From positions 1,426,001 to 1,490,000 of the forward strand of contig NZ_CP033970.1 of assembly GCF_003854935.1 (NCBI RefSeq): a DNA stretch of 64,000 nucleotides. Reading direction: 5' to 3'. Source of the DNA: Cupriavidus pauculus (lineage in GTDB: Bacteria; Pseudomonadota; Gammaproteobacteria; Burkholderiales; Burkholderiaceae). A program made the translations under genes and the position numbers. Shown one piece after another: positions 41,996 to 52,166 of the stretch. Positions within the stretch are counted from its first letter, which is position 1, and every line of letters starts with the position of its first letter. A model generated the notes under the pieces. That model was given only the letters and a program-made list of their open reading frames with translations, did no database searches and was not told the DNA's origin.

Positions 41996-42928
41996 TCAGT
42001 GCCCGGCGAACCGCGTGTGGTCCAGCATCCGGGCGCTGATGGGCAGCAGGTGCGCGCGCAGCGCCGCGTGCAGGTAGCGCACCGCCGGCGAGAACTGCTT
42101 GCGGTGCGGGCAGACCAGGTTCAGCGGCACCGGCTCGCCGGGCTGGTCGGGCAGCAGCAGTTCCAGCCGGCCCTGCGCCACGTCGTCGCTGACGTCGATC
42201 CATGACTTGTAGGCGATGCCCCGCCCGTCCAGCGCCCAGCGCCGGGCAATCTCCGCGTCGTCGCACAGCAGCGTGCCCTTGACCGTGATCTGGCGCCGCA
42301 TGCCGGCGGTGGGAAAGATCCAGCGGTCGTAGACGCGCCCGCCCAGCACGTACGGCAGGCAGCGGTGCATCAGCAGGTCGTCGAGCATGGCCGGGCGGCC
42401 GTGCCGCGCCAGGTAGTCGGGCGAGGCCACGAGCACGCGGCGGTTGTTCTCGGCCAGCGGCAGCGCCACGTAGCTGGCGCCCTCGTTCACGCCGTAGCGG
42501 ATGGCGATGTCCACCGGATCGCGGAACACATCGGTCACCTGGTCGGACAGCGACAGCCGCAGCACCAGCTTCGGATGCGACGCCTGGAAGTCGGTCAGCA
42601 CCGGCAGCAGCACGTTGCGGCCCAGGTCGGACGGCGCCGAGATCTTCAGCGTGCCCTGCAGCGCCGTGGGCTCGCCATGCATCCGCTCCCGCCCCTCCTT
42701 GAGCATCGACAGCACCTCGTCCGCATAGGGCAGGTACTGCTCGCCCTCGGCGGTCAGCCGCAGGCTGCGCGTGGACCGCGCGAACAGGCGGATATCGAGC
42801 TCCCGTTCCAGCCGCTGGATGGCCGCGCTGACCTGGCCGGGCAGCAGGTCGGCCTCGCGGGCGGCGTTCGAGAAACTGCCCAGCGCGGCCGTGCGGACAA
42901 AAAGATGGAGGTCGTCGAGTCTGATCAT
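41996..42928 (-). CDS. LysR-family transcriptional regulator
   Basis: A 310-residue regulator with helix-turn-helix at about 18-40 (SFSNAAREADLLPGQVSAAI) and a substrate-binding domain. It is divergent from the oxidoreductase gene at 43062 across 133 bases and probably senses an electrophile or quinone that the downstream enzymes reduce. ATG 42928 gives the standard LysR N-terminus; the frame continues upstream without similarity. Confidence 0.87.
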   Translation of the reverse strand: MIRLDDLHLFVRTAALGSFSNAAREADLLPGQVSAAIQRLERELDIRLFARSTRSLRLTAEGEQYLPYADEVLSMLKEGRERMHGEPTALQGTLKISAPSDLGRNVLLPVLTDFQASHPKLVLRLSLSDQVTDVFRDPVDIAIRYGVNEGASYVALPLAENNRRVLVASPDYLARHGRPAMLDDLLMHRCLPYVLGGRVYDRWIFPTAGMRRQITVKGTLLCDDAEIARRWALDGRGIAYKSWIDVSDDVAQGRLELLLPDQPGEPVPLNLVCPHRKQFSPAVRYLHAALRAHLLPISARMLDHTRFAGH

Positions 42929-43061
42929 TTTCACTCTGGCAGTGAAAGTCCTGCCGGATTCTCCCAGTTTTTCGGACGCGGCGCAGTGGCGATCATGCAA
43001 CCCGTACCCCGCCGCCGTGCATCGGCCTGGGCGGGCGGAAAACACTATCGGAGTTGCGGAA

Positions 43062-44069
43062 ATGAAAGCCGTTGTCTATAGCCAGCACGGATTGCCGATT
43101 GCAGACCCCGCGTCGCTCTACGACGCCGACGTCGCCCGGCCCACGCCGGGCTCGCGCGACCTGCTCGTGAAGATCGAGGCGATCGCGGTCAACCCCGTCG
43201 ACACCAAGGTGCGCGCCGGCTCTCCGGCCGACCAGCCGCGCATCCTGGGCTGGGACGCGGTGGGCACGGTCGAGGCCGTGGGCGCCGGCGTGACGCTGTT
43301 CCGCCCGGGCGACGCGGTCTACTACGCCGGCTCGATTGCCCGGCCGGGCGCCTATGCCGAATACGGGCTCGTCGACGAGCGCATCGCGGGCCGCAAGCCG
43401 GCGTCGCTGTCGGCCGCCGATGCCGCCGCGCTGCCGCTGACGTCGCTGACCGCCTGGGAGCTGCTGTTCGACCGGCTGGGCGTGGCCGAAGGCGGCGGCG
43501 CGGGCCAGTCGCTGCTGATCATCGGCGCGGCGGGTGGCGTGGGATCGATCCTGACGCAACTGGCGCGGCAGCTGACCGGCCTGCGCGTGATCGGCACCGC
43601 TTCGCGCCCGGAGACCGACGCGTGGATCCGCGACCAGGGCGCGCACGACGTCATCGACCATGCCCGCCCGCTGCTGGAAGGGCTGCGCGGCATCGGCGCC
43701 CCGCAGGTGGACTACGTGGCCAGCCTGACCCATACCGACGAGCACTACGCGCAGATCGTGGAGGCGCTGGCGCCGCAGGGGCGCCTGGGCGTCATCGACG
43801 ACCCCGACACGCTGGATGTGGTGCCGCTCAAGCGCAAGGCCGCGTCGCTGCACTGGGAGCTGATGTTCACGCGCTCGCTGTTCGAGACGCCGGACATGGT
43901 GCGCCAGCACGAGATCCTGAACCGCGTGGGCGAACTGGTGGATGCCGGCGTGCTGCGCACCACCAGGGGCGAGCATTTCGGTACCATCCGCGCCGACAAC
44001 CTGCGGCGCGCCCACGCGCTGATCGAGAGCGGCCGGTCGCGCGGCAAGATCGTGCTGGAAGGATTCTGA
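43062..44069 (+). CDS. Zinc-type alcohol dehydrogenase-like/quinone oxidoreductase (MDR family)
   Basis: A 335-residue medium-chain reductase of the YogA/ZADH-type quinone reductase group. It has an N-terminal GroES-like fold (VNPVDTKVRAG) and a Rossmann fold with IIGAAGGVGSI. The cysteine and histidine zinc ligands of true alcohol dehydrogenases are absent, so it is probably NADPH-dependent. It is followed by a nitroreductase gene and divergent from a LysR gene. Confidence 0.85.
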   Translation: MKAVVYSQHGLPIADPASLYDADVARPTPGSRDLLVKIEAIAVNPVDTKVRAGSPADQPRILGWDAVGTVEAVGAGVTLFRPGDAVYYAGSIARPGAYAEYGLVDERIAGRKPASLSAADAAALPLTSLTAWELLFDRLGVAEGGGAGQSLLIIGAAGGVGSILTQLARQLTGLRVIGTASRPETDAWIRDQGAHDVIDHARPLLEGLRGIGAPQVDYVASLTHTDEHYAQIVEALAPQGRLGVIDDPDTLDVVPLKRKAASLHWELMFTRSLFETPDMVRQHEILNRVGELVDAGVLRTTRGEHFGTIRADNLRRAHALIESGRSRGKIVLEGF

Positions 44070-44138
44070 GCGCGCGGCGCGCCCCGGCCGGGCCCGCCGC
44101 CGTGCCACCCATTTTCACTGTCATTCGAGGAGAGAAGC

Positions 44139-44792
44139 ATGCAAGTCAAGGACGCCATCCTGTCCCGCCATACCGTCAAGGCGTACGAAGCCGGCCAGAC
44201 GCTGCCGCAAGAGCAGGTCGACACGCTGCTGACGTGGCTGCACAACAGCCCGTCGTCGGTCAATTCGCAGCCCTGGCACTTTGTCGTGGCGTCGACGCCG
44301 GAAGGCCGCGACACCATCGCCCAGGCCGCCACGGGCACGTTTGCCTACAACCATCCGAAGATCGTCGATGCGTCGCACGTGATCGCGCTGTGCATGCGGA
44401 CCGATCTGGACGAGGCGCACCTGCGCGCCGTGCTGGCGCAGGAAGAGGCCGACGGCCGCTTTCGCGCCGAGGGTGCGCGCGAAGGCCAGGACAAGTCGCG
44501 CCGGTCGTACGTCGACCTGCACCGCTACGTGCAGCGCGACATGCCGCAATGGATGGAAAAGCAGGTCTACCTGGCGCTGGGCGGGCTGCTGCTGGGCGCC
44601 GCCATGCTCGGGATCGACGCCACGCCGATGGAAGGCTTTGACGGCGCGGCGCTGGACCAGGCGCTGAAGCTGCGCGAGCGGGGCCTGACCGGCGTGGTGC
44701 TGGTGGCGCTGGGCCGCCGCAGCGAGAAGGACTTCAACGCCGGCCTGCCGAAGTCGCGGCTGCCGCGCGAAACGGTGTTCACGCACATCTGA
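44139..44792 (+). CDS. NfsB-like FMN nitroreductase
   Basis: A 217-residue FMN-dependent reductase of nitroaromatics and quinones, close to NfsB/NfnB and dihydropteridine reductase. FMN-binding residues lie in SRHTVKAY (start), SSVNSQPWHF and the C-terminal VALGRRSEKD. Together with the MDR gene it makes a LysR-controlled electrophile-defence unit. ATG preceded by GAGGAGAG. Confidence 0.88.
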   Translation: MQVKDAILSRHTVKAYEAGQTLPQEQVDTLLTWLHNSPSSVNSQPWHFVVASTPEGRDTIAQAATGTFAYNHPKIVDASHVIALCMRTDLDEAHLRAVLAQEEADGRFRAEGAREGQDKSRRSYVDLHRYVQRDMPQWMEKQVYLALGGLLLGAAMLGIDATPMEGFDGAALDQALKLRERGLTGVVLVALGRRSEKDFNAGLPKSRLPRETVFTHI

Positions 44793-44813
44793 CCGCGCCA
44801 TCCGGCCAGTGCG

Positions 44814-45542
44814 TCAGGCGGCCGGGCCGGCGGGCTGCCACTGGCCGGTTGCCGGGCAGACATCGACCGGCCGGCCGTCGCGGCGCAGTCCTGGCGCGTC
44901 GCCGGCCGGCCCGGTGGGTGCCGCATCGAACGTGACGCCCAGCGCCTGCGCGACGCGGGCGTCCTCGATCGGCAATTCCCAGGTCAGGAACACCTGCGTG
45001 GTGTCCTGGCCGTCCGGAAAGTCGGCGGCGTCGAAGCCGGCGCCGCCGCGCCGGATCACGCCGTGCGGCTGGCAGGGATCGAACAGCAGCACGGTGCCGC
45101 GACGCAGCGCGATGCGCTGGTCCAGCGCGACGAAATGCACGTCCTGGCCCTTGTCGTCGGCAAGGAACAGGTTGCAGAACGCGGCGCCGCCATACTGGCC
45201 GCCGTCATGGTGATACCGCGCGCCGCGGCACACCATCAGGGCCACCTCGCAGTCGTCCAGCACATCGGGCAGGCCCAGCGCGCGGGTCCAGTCCGCCACG
45301 GCCTGCACGCACTGCCGATAGTCGGGCCAGCGCAGCCGCGCGCGGGCCAGCGGCAGCACCTCCACTTCGCCGGGCTCCAGCACCATGTTCGTGGCGATCT
45401 CGCGCGCCCAGTCGGCCAGCAAGCGGGGCGGCGGCGCGGGAACGTCGACCACGCCAGCGATCACGCGCCCGCCGACACGCCGGCTGCGCAGCGCATCGTC
45501 TTGCCAGTACCACGAAACGAGGGAAGGGGAGTTGGCCTGCAT
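44814..45542 (-). CDS. 2OG-Fe(II) oxygenase-like protein
   Basis: A 242-residue protein with the features of Fe(II)/2-oxoglutarate oxygenases: HHD in ARYHHDGGQYGG and a distal His in CQPHGVIRRGG. It resembles uncharacterised Burkholderiaceae oxygenases. Substrate unknown. Convergent with the nitroreductase gene with 21 bases between. ATG 45542 gives a start without upstream family similarity; the frame is open further 5'. Confidence 0.68.
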   Translation of the reverse strand: MQANSPSLVSWYWQDDALRSRRVGGRVIAGVVDVPAPPPRLLADWAREIATNMVLEPGEVEVLPLARARLRWPDYRQCVQAVADWTRALGLPDVLDDCEVALMVCRGARYHHDGGQYGGAAFCNLFLADDKGQDVHFVALDQRIALRRGTVLLFDPCQPHGVIRRGGAGFDAADFPDGQDTTQVFLTWELPIEDARVAQALGVTFDAAPTGPAGDAPGLRRDGRPVDVCPATGQWQPAGPAA

Positions 45543-45625
45543 GCCCGGCAGTGTAGCGCGGGCGGTGGCGCAGGCCGGGCCGGTAATCGTTACACGGCCC
45601 TGCAATCCTGAGCCGGCCGCGCGGG

Positions 45626-45763
45626 CTACCAGAACGTGGCCGCGTAGCCGACCACGATCAGCGCGATGGCGATCAGAAAGATGGGATGGGTCCACGTATA
45701 GCGGCGGTTGCCGCGCAGTCGCTGCATCTTCTGGTCTCGGTCCTGCACGTCGTTCTGCTGCAT
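45626..45763 (-). CDS. 45-residue membrane protein behind copB
   Basis: A small protein with a charged N-terminal half (QNDVQDRDQKMQRLRGNRR) and one membrane helix (about 26-44, PIFLIAIALIVVGYAATF). An excellent AGGAGGA ribosome-binding site lies 5 bases before the ATG. It is 91 bases downstream of copB in the same direction, so a role near the copper system is possible but unproven. Confidence 0.65.
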   Translation of the reverse strand: MQQNDVQDRDQKMQRLRGNRRYTWTHPIFLIAIALIVVGYAATFW

Positions 45764-45854
45764 GAGTCCTCCTGGAAGAGTGGGCCCCGAGGGGCCGTTG
45801 CGGCAAGGACGTGCAGGATGTGTGCCAAGCGGCGCCTGGCTGCCGCTGGCCGGC

Positions 45855-46943
45855 TCAGAACCACATGCGGACACCCGCGACGAAGCGCGTCTCGCCGCTG
45901 CGGCCGCCGGCGGCGCGCAGCATGTCGGCCGTGTTGCCGAATGCCTGGTAGCGCTCCACGCCGACATACGGCGCGAACTGGCGGCTGAACTCGTAGCGCA
46001 GGCGCAGGCCGACCGTGCCGTTGGACAGCCCGCTGCCGGTGCCGGTGGCCGGATCGTTCTTGCCGTAGAGGTTGGCTTCCACGCGCGGCTGCAGGATGAG
46101 CCGCTGGGTGATGAGCAGCTCGTACTCGCCCGCCAGCCGCAGCGCGGTGCGGCCCTCGGTGCCGACGTAGCCGGTGGCTTCCACCTCGAACCAGTAGGGC
46201 GCCAGGCCCTGCACGCCGAAGGCCAGCCAGTTGCGCGCCGGGCGGCCGTAGCCGGCGTCGTTGCGCAGGCCGAGCTGGGTATCCCAGTAGCTGGCCACCG
46301 CATGGCCCCAGAGCAGTTCGGTGCGCGCCTCGGCAAAGCGGCCGTGCTCGACGTGGCCCTCGGCCTTGACCACGAACTTGTCGAAGCTGTTGCCGATCCA
46401 CGCCTGCGCCTCGTAGGCGGCGGCGTTGCTGCCGTTGCCGTGCGTCCATTCGAGCCGGTCCACCAGCACCGACGCGAACAGATGCTCGTCCGCCATGTGC
46501 AGCGAGCGGTGCGACCCCAGCGCGTACTGGCCAACGCCCAGGCGGTAGCCGCCCGAATAGGCGTCCGGGTCGCGCGCGTCGGGCGGGGCGCTGCCGCCCT
46601 GCATGCGCATGGCGCCGTGGTCCATGGACGGGGCTGGCGATGGCGCGGGCGGTGGCGTATCGGGGCTGGGCGCGCTGGCCGGTGCCATGTCGGCCATGCC
46701 TTCCATCTGGCTGTGGTCCATGCCGGGCATCGCCGCCGGGGCCGGCTGGGGCGTGGTGGACGCTGCCGGCGTGGCGGCCGGGGCGTGCTGCGCATGGTCG
46801 CCGTGGCTACCGTGGCTGCTGTGGCCGCCGCGCGCGCCATGGTCGTGCTGGGCCCACGCGGCGGACGTCGCAGCGCAGGCGACCAGCGCGGCGGCGATCC
46901 GAACGTAGCGAAAGGTTCGAAGGGTGCGAAGGTCGACGCTCAT
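45855..46943 (-). CDS. copB: Copper resistance outer-membrane protein CopB
   Basis: A 362-residue outer-membrane protein. A signal peptide (to about 31) precedes a His/Met-rich region (32-120 with HDHG, MPGMDHSQMEGM and MDHGAMRM) that probably binds copper, and a C-terminal beta-barrel (about 130-362) ending in Phe. Its start overlaps the copA stop as ATGA (46940-46943). The order copA-copB and the divergent copRS match Cupriavidus/Pseudomonas cop systems. Confidence 0.9.
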   Translation of the reverse strand: MSVDLRTLRTFRYVRIAAALVACAATSAAWAQHDHGARGGHSSHGSHGDHAQHAPAATPAASTTPQPAPAAMPGMDHSQMEGMADMAPASAPSPDTPPPAPSPAPSMDHGAMRMQGGSAPPDARDPDAYSGGYRLGVGQYALGSHRSLHMADEHLFASVLVDRLEWTHGNGSNAAAYEAQAWIGNSFDKFVVKAEGHVEHGRFAEARTELLWGHAVASYWDTQLGLRNDAGYGRPARNWLAFGVQGLAPYWFEVEATGYVGTEGRTALRLAGEYELLITQRLILQPRVEANLYGKNDPATGTGSGLSNGTVGLRLRYEFSRQFAPYVGVERYQAFGNTADMLRAAGGRSGETRFVAGVRMWF

Positions 46944-48760
46944 GCCACCACCACCTCGCGGAACATGCCCGCATCCATGTGGAGCATCAGGTGGCAATGC
47001 CAGGCCCAGCGGCCCAGCGCGTCGGCGGTCACCAGGAAGCTGATGCGCTGGGCCGGCTGCACGCCAATCGTGTGGCGGCGCGCCATGAAGCGGCCGTCGG
47101 GGGCTTCCAGCTCGCTCCACATGCCGTGCAGGTGCATCGGGTGGGTCATCATCGTGTCGTTGTGCAGGATCACGCGCAGCCGCTCGCCGTGGCGGAAATG
47201 GACCGGCGTGGACTTGCCGAACTCCACGCCGTCGAACGACCAGGAATACCGCTCCATGTTGCCGGTCAGGTGCAGCTCGACTTCGCGGCCCGGGCCGCGC
47301 GGGTCCAGCGGGCCGCCAATCGTGTGCTGGTCCGCCAGCGTCAGCGCGCGCCGGCCGGTGTGGCGCAGGCCGACGCCGGGATCGTCGAGGTTGGTCCGCG
47401 CCATGTCGACGCGCATATCGGTGCTGGCGCCGTATTCGGTGCGCGCGTGGCGGGCAACCGTGCTGGGTACCTTTAGCGACGCGGGGGCGGCGGCGTCGTG
47501 GGCGGCATGGGCGCCGTGATCGGCATGCGCGCCGTGGCCCGCATGGTCCATCCCGTGCATCGCCATGCCGCCCGCGCCAGCCGCACCGCCCATGCTGCCC
47601 ATCATGTCGGTCATGCCGAGCCATTCGACGGGGTCCAGGGCCGGCACTGGCGCGGCCAGCCCCGGCCGCACGGCCAGCGTGCCGCGCGCAAAGCCGCTGC
47701 GGTCCATCGACTGTGAGAAGATCGTGTAGGCGTCGTCGCGCGGTTCCACCAGCACGTCGCAGGTCTCGCCGGGGCCGAAGCGGAATTCGTCGACGGTGAC
47801 CGGGTCGATGTTCTGCCCGTCCACCTGGAACACCCTGAGCTTCAGGCCCGGGATGCGCACGTCGTAGAACGTGTTGCCGGCGCCGTTGATGAAGCGTAGC
47901 CGCACCTTGTCGCCCGGCGTGAACAGGCCGGTCCAGTTGCCGGCCGGCGTCGTGCCGTTGGTCAGGTAGGTCAGCGTGGCGCCGGACAGGTCCGCCAGGT
48001 CGGTCGGGCTCATCCGCATCTGGTTCCACATCTGGCGCCTGGCCAGCGCGCTGCGCAGGCCGTCGGCGGAGACGTCGCGGAAGAAGTCCACCACCGTCGG
48101 CTGGTTGTAGTTGTAGTAGTCGCTCTGGGTCTTGAGCTTCGAGAGGATCCGCATCGGGTCCTCGTCGGTCCAGTCGGACAGCAGCACCGTGTAGTCGCGG
48201 TCGGCCGCCGGGCCGTCGGTGCCCGTGGCGGGATCGATGACCAGCCCGCCGTACACGCCCGTCATCTCCTGGAAGCCCGAGTGCGAGTGATACCAGTAGC
48301 TGCCGGCCTGCTGCACCTTGAAGCGGTAGGTGAAGGTCTGGCCGGGCGGGATGCCGGCAAAGCTGATGCCGGGCACGCCGTCCATCTCGAACGGCAGGAT
48401 GATGCCGTGCCAGTGGATCGACGTCGGCTCGCGCAGCCGGTTGGTCACGCGCACGGTGACCGTGTCGCCCTGGCGCCAGCGCAGCGTGGGGCCCGGCAGC
48501 ATGCCGTTGACCGTGGTGGCCAGGCGCGGCGTGCCGGTGTAGTTGACCAGCGTCTCGCCGATCTCCAGGTCGAACTCGGTGCCGCGCAGCACCGGCGCGC
48601 TGCCCAGCGCGGCGGTCGCGGGCTGGCCCGGCGCCCCGGCCCGGGCGGGCAGCACCAGCCCCGCCATGCCGGCCAGGACTCCGCCCGCGGCCAGGCCCTG
48701 GACAAAGCGGCGGCGCGGCAGGTTGGGCAGGACCAGGCGCGGCGATCCATCACGTCGCAT
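46940..48760 (-). CDS. copA: Periplasmic multicopper oxidase CopA
   Basis: A 606-residue multicopper oxidase that oxidises Cu(I) in the periplasm. The N-terminus is a Tat signal with RRRFVQG. Copper ligands are in HWHG, WYHSHSG, HPMHLHG and HCHLMLHMDAGM. A Met/His-rich insert (MGGAAGAGGMAMHGMDHAGH-like, about residues 385-420) is usual for CopA. It is transcribed divergently from copRS. GAGGAA lies before the ATG. Confidence 0.94.
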   Translation of the reverse strand: MRRDGSPRLVLPNLPRRRFVQGLAAGGVLAGMAGLVLPARAGAPGQPATAALGSAPVLRGTEFDLEIGETLVNYTGTPRLATTVNGMLPGPTLRWRQGDTVTVRVTNRLREPTSIHWHGIILPFEMDGVPGISFAGIPPGQTFTYRFKVQQAGSYWYHSHSGFQEMTGVYGGLVIDPATGTDGPAADRDYTVLLSDWTDEDPMRILSKLKTQSDYYNYNQPTVVDFFRDVSADGLRSALARRQMWNQMRMSPTDLADLSGATLTYLTNGTTPAGNWTGLFTPGDKVRLRFINGAGNTFYDVRIPGLKLRVFQVDGQNIDPVTVDEFRFGPGETCDVLVEPRDDAYTIFSQSMDRSGFARGTLAVRPGLAAPVPALDPVEWLGMTDMMGSMGGAAGAGGMAMHGMDHAGHGAHADHGAHAAHDAAAPASLKVPSTVARHARTEYGASTDMRVDMARTNLDDPGVGLRHTGRRALTLADQHTIGGPLDPRGPGREVELHLTGNMERYSWSFDGVEFGKSTPVHFRHGERLRVILHNDTMMTHPMHLHGMWSELEAPDGRFMARRHTIGVQPAQRISFLVTADALGRWAWHCHLMLHMDAGMFREVVVA

Positions 48761-48856
48761 CAGGATGTTCCTCGTGTTTGGCTCGAAAACGTGCCGCCTC
48801 GGTGGCGGGCAGGGGCAAGCGTAATGGCGGCGGACTCACCGGCAACTGACTCGAAC

Positions 48857-48871
48857 ATTACATTCCGGTAA
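48857..48871. promoter_or_regulatory. Candidate CopR box between copA and copR
   Basis: ATTAC-ATTCCG-GTAAG forms a short dyad (TTAC/GTAA at 48858-48871) in the divergent promoter region, similar in layout to cop boxes of Pseudomonas and Cupriavidus (ATTACA... GTAA). It lies about 70 bases from copR and 90 from copA. Confidence 0.4.
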
Positions 48872-48938
48872 GGTTGCTGTCATGTTGGGCGGCGTCTCGG
48901 TAGACTGCCGCCGATAGCCAATCTCAGGAAGGTCGACG

Positions 48939-49628
48939 ATGAAGTTGCTGGTCGTGGAAGACGAGCCGAAGACCGGGGAATACCTGCGCCAGGGGCTGAC
49001 GGAGGCCGGTTTCGTGGTCGACCTTGTCGGCAACGGCGTGGATGGCCGGCATCTGGCGCTCAGCGAGGCTTACGACCTTGTGATCCTGGACGTGATGCTG
49101 CCAGACCTGGACGGCTGGCGCGTGATGCAGTCGATCCGCGCGGCCGAGAAGTCGGTGCCCGTGCTGTTCCTGACCGCCCGCGACGCCGTGGCGGACCGGG
49201 TCAAGGGGCTGGAACTGGGCGCCGACGACTATCTGGTCAAGCCGTTTGCGTTCTCGGAGCTGCTGGCGCGCGTGCGCACGCTGCTGCGCCGGGGCAACGC
49301 GCAACTGGCAATGGAACGCATCCAGATTGGCGATCTCGTGCTGGACCTGCCCCGGCGCCGTGCCACGCGGGCGGGCCGCCGCATCGTGCTGACCAGCAAG
49401 GAGTTCGCGCTGCTGGAACTGTTCGCGCGCCGGCGCGGCGAGGTGCTGCCGCGGTCGCTGATCGCGTCGCAGGTCTGGGACATGAATTTCGACAGCGACA
49501 GCAACGTGATCGACGTGGCCATCCGCCGGCTGCGCGCCAAGATCGACGACGACTTCGACGTGAAGCTGCTGCAGACCGTGCGCGGCATGGGCTACGTGCT
49601 GGAGGCGCCCGAAGCGGGGCCGGCATGA
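48939..49628 (+). CDS. copR: Copper-responsive regulator CopR (OmpR family)
   Basis: A 229-residue regulator with a receiver domain (Asp51 in [21 protein letters not shown]) and a C-terminal winged helix (about 125-225; [21 protein letters not shown], and [19 protein letters not shown]). The [16 protein letters not shown] start is characteristic of CopR/CusR. It overlaps copS by 4 bases. Confidence 0.92.
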   Translation: MKLLVVEDEPKTGEYLRQGLTEAGFVVDLVGNGVDGRHLALSEAYDLVILDVMLPDLDGWRVMQSIRAAEKSVPVLFLTARDAVADRVKGLELGADDYLVKPFAFSELLARVRTLLRRGNAQLAMERIQIGDLVLDLPRRRATRAGRRIVLTSKEFALLELFARRRGEVLPRSLIASQVWDMNFDSDSNVIDVAIRRLRAKIDDDFDVKLLQTVRGMGYVLEAPEAGPA

Positions 49629-51010
49629 CGCGGCGGCTGTCGCTGACGGTGCGGCTGACCGTCCTGTTCTCGCTGTCGTCGGCCGTCGTGCTGCTGGGGC
49701 TGGGCGTGCTGATCTGGCTGGCGATGGATCGGCATTTCGCCACCGAGGACTACGTGAACCTGCGCGGCAACCTGCGGCTGATCGAGAAGGTGGCACGCGA
49801 GACGCCTGCGGGCCAGTTGCCCGCCCGGCTGGGCGAGATGGTCGGCCATCATCCCGGCTTCGTGGCCCAGGTGCGGGCGGCGGACGGGACCGTGCTGTAC
49901 GACAGCGGCGGTTTCGATTTCGCCCGCGCGGCGGCTGCGGCGGGCGTGGCGGCGCCAGACGCGGCCGGCGAGCAACGGTTTGCCTGGCGCGACGGCGAGC
50001 GGGCCTATCGGGGCCTGCGCACGCGGCTGGCGCTGCCCGCATCGACGGCCGGCCCGCTGACGGTGGTGGCCGCGCTGGACACCGAGATCCACGGCCACTT
50101 CATGCATGCCTTCGGGCGGTCGCTGGGGCTCTACATCGCCCTGGCCGTGTTTGCGAGCGGGCTGCTGGGCTGGTGGGCCGCGCGGCGCGGGCTGCAGCCG
50201 CTGCGCATGATGGCGTCGCGGGCCCGGGGCGTGACCGCCAACCGGCTGGACGCACGGATGCCCGTGGAGGCCGTGCCCGTCGAAATGGGCGACCTGGCCG
50301 CCACGCTGAACGCGATGCTGGACCGCCTGCAGGCGGCGTTCCAGCGGCTGTCGGAGTTCTCGTCGGACCTCGCCCACGAACTGCGCACGCCGATCACGAA
50401 CCTGCTGACCCAGACCCAGGTCGTGCTGTCCCGGCCGCGCGACGACCACAAGTACCGCGAGGTGCTGGCATCGAACGCCGAGGAACTGCAGCGGCTGGGC
50501 CGGATGGTCTCCGAGATGCTGGACCTGGCCAAGATGGAGCACGGCATCACGCTGCCGAGCGAGGAGATGATCCAGGTCGACGACGAGGTGCGTGCGCTGT
50601 TCGATTTCTACGACGCACTGGCCGAGGACCAGGGCGTGACGCTGCGGGTGGCCGGCACCGGCGCCATCGTCGGCGACTGCCTGATGCTGCGCCGGGCGCT
50701 CAGCAACGTGCTGTCGAACGCCATCCGGCACACGCCGGCAGGCGGCCAGGTGCGCGTGGAGATCGGCGAGCCCGCCGGCCGCACCGAAATCGCGGTGGAG
50801 AACGACGGCGACCCCATCGACCCCGCCGCGCTGCCGCTGCTGTTCGACCGTTTCTACCGCGAAGACAAGTCCCGCGCCCGCGCCGGGTCGGAACGCACCG
50901 GCCTGGGCCTGGCCATCACCAAGGCCATCATGGACGCGCACGGCGGCACCATCGCCGCCACCTCGGCCGCCGGCCGGACACGATTCACACTGGTGTTTCC
51001 GGGGCGCTGA
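49625..51010 (+). CDS. copS: Copper sensor kinase CopS
   Basis: A 461-residue heavy-metal sensor kinase. Two membrane helices (about 12-34 and 165-185) flank a periplasmic sensor region containing HHPGF. A HAMP domain leads to the kinase core with His251 in [10 protein letters not shown] box NVLSNAIRH and a G2 motif GTGLGLAI-type (RTGLGLAI). Its start overlaps copR (ATGA). The last 26 bases overlap the convergent Fic gene. Confidence 0.92.
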   Translation: MTRRLSLTVRLTVLFSLSSAVVLLGLGVLIWLAMDRHFATEDYVNLRGNLRLIEKVARETPAGQLPARLGEMVGHHPGFVAQVRAADGTVLYDSGGFDFARAAAAAGVAAPDAAGEQRFAWRDGERAYRGLRTRLALPASTAGPLTVVAALDTEIHGHFMHAFGRSLGLYIALAVFASGLLGWWAARRGLQPLRMMASRARGVTANRLDARMPVEAVPVEMGDLAATLNAMLDRLQAAFQRLSEFSSDLAHELRTPITNLLTQTQVVLSRPRDDHKYREVLASNAEELQRLGRMVSEMLDLAKMEHGITLPSEEMIQVDDEVRALFDFYDALAEDQGVTLRVAGTGAIVGDCLMLRRALSNVLSNAIRHTPAGGQVRVEIGEPAGRTEIAVENDGDPIDPAALPLLFDRFYREDKSRARAGSERTGLGLAITKAIMDAHGGTIAATSAAGRTRFTLVFPGR

Positions 51011-52166
51011 AGGGCTGGAGGTAGGTCGTGGGCGGGGTTTGTTGCGGCGGAACGTCGGCCAGTTCGTAGCTCGTGCTGCGCCCGCCCGCCGGCGCCTTGC
51101 GCAGGGCACCCCGCGCCAGAAGATCGTTGATGTCGCGCAGCGCCGTATCGGCGGAGCACTTGGCGATGGCGGCCCACTTGCTGCTCGTCAGCTTGCCTTC
51201 GAAGCCGTCCAGCAGGCGATTCAGCACCTTGACCTGCCGGGCATTGAGCGACGCCATGCCCCAGTGGTGCCAGAAACGCGCCTTGGCCAGTACCTTGTCC
51301 AGCGTCCCGTGCGCCTGGTCCACCGCCTCGTGCAGCGTGAAAAGGAACCATTGCAGCCACCGGGTGACGTTCATCGAGTCTTTCTGCGTGCGTTCCAGGA
51401 TGTCGTAGTAGGCGTACCGTTCCCGCTGGATCTGGGCCGAGAAGCTGTAGAAGCGCTGCGAACTGCCATCGGCGCGCGCCAGCATCAGATCCCCGACCGC
51501 GCGGGCGATCCGGCCGTTGCCATCGTCGAACGGATGCAGGGTCACCAGCCAAAGATGCGCCAGTGCGGCGCGGATCAGCGGCGGCTCGGCGGCCGGGCCG
51601 TTGATCCATGTGAGGAAGCGCGCCGTTTCGGCTTCCAGGCGCTCGGCGGGCGGTGCCTCGAAATGCACGCGCTGTCGGCCGATGGGGCCGGAAACCACCT
51701 GCATGGGGCCGGCCGAATCGTCCCGCCAAGCGGCAACGCGGATCCGCGACAAGCCCGAATAGCCCGTGGGAAACAGCGCGGCATGCCAGTTCAGCAAGCG
51801 CGCCTTGGTGACGGGGGCGTCGCTGTTGGCCGTGGCGTCCAGCACCATTTCGACCACGCCTTCGACATGGCGGTCAACAGGCGCCAGGGCGCCGATATCT
51901 ACCCCGAGCCGGCGCGCGATCGACGAACGCACGGACTGCGCGTTCAGGCTCTCGCCCTCGATTTCGCTCGTCTTGACCACGTCGTCGGTCAGCGCGATGA
52001 GGCACGCCTGATCGCGCAAGCCCATGCCAAGGTCGGCCAGTCGACCGGCGAGCAGGCCCTGGGCACGACTGACGGCGGCCATGGGCTCCGCCAGGGCCGC
52101 GAGGTCATACCGCCAGACCGGCCAGTCCGGGTCTTCCCAGATGTACTTGTATTCGACGCGATTCAT
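50985..52166 (-). CDS. Fic-family AMP-transferase with N-terminal DUF4172
   Basis: A 393-residue protein. The N-terminal DUF4172-type region (YIWEDPDWPVWRYD) includes the self-inhibitory motif TSEIEG, so the enzyme is probably kept off by its own helix. The Fic core has HPFDDGNGRIAR with catalytic His211. A C-terminal winged helix (about 315-380) suggests DNA binding. Such proteins modify targets with AMP; the target here is unknown. ATG 52166 is preferred; a GTG at 52199 is an alternative. Repeats upstream may be its operator. Confidence 0.87.
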   Translation of the reverse strand: MNRVEYKYIWEDPDWPVWRYDLAALAEPMAAVSRAQGLLAGRLADLGMGLRDQACLIALTDDVVKTSEIEGESLNAQSVRSSIARRLGVDIGALAPVDRHVEGVVEMVLDATANSDAPVTKARLLNWHAALFPTGYSGLSRIRVAAWRDDSAGPMQVVSGPIGRQRVHFEAPPAERLEAETARFLTWINGPAAEPPLIRAALAHLWLVTLHPFDDGNGRIARAVGDLMLARADGSSQRFYSFSAQIQRERYAYYDILERTQKDSMNVTRWLQWFLFTLHEAVDQAHGTLDKVLAKARFWHHWGMASLNARQVKVLNRLLDGFEGKLTSSKWAAIAKCSADTALRDINDLLARGALRKAPAGGRSTSYELADVPPQQTPPTTYLQPFSAPETPV

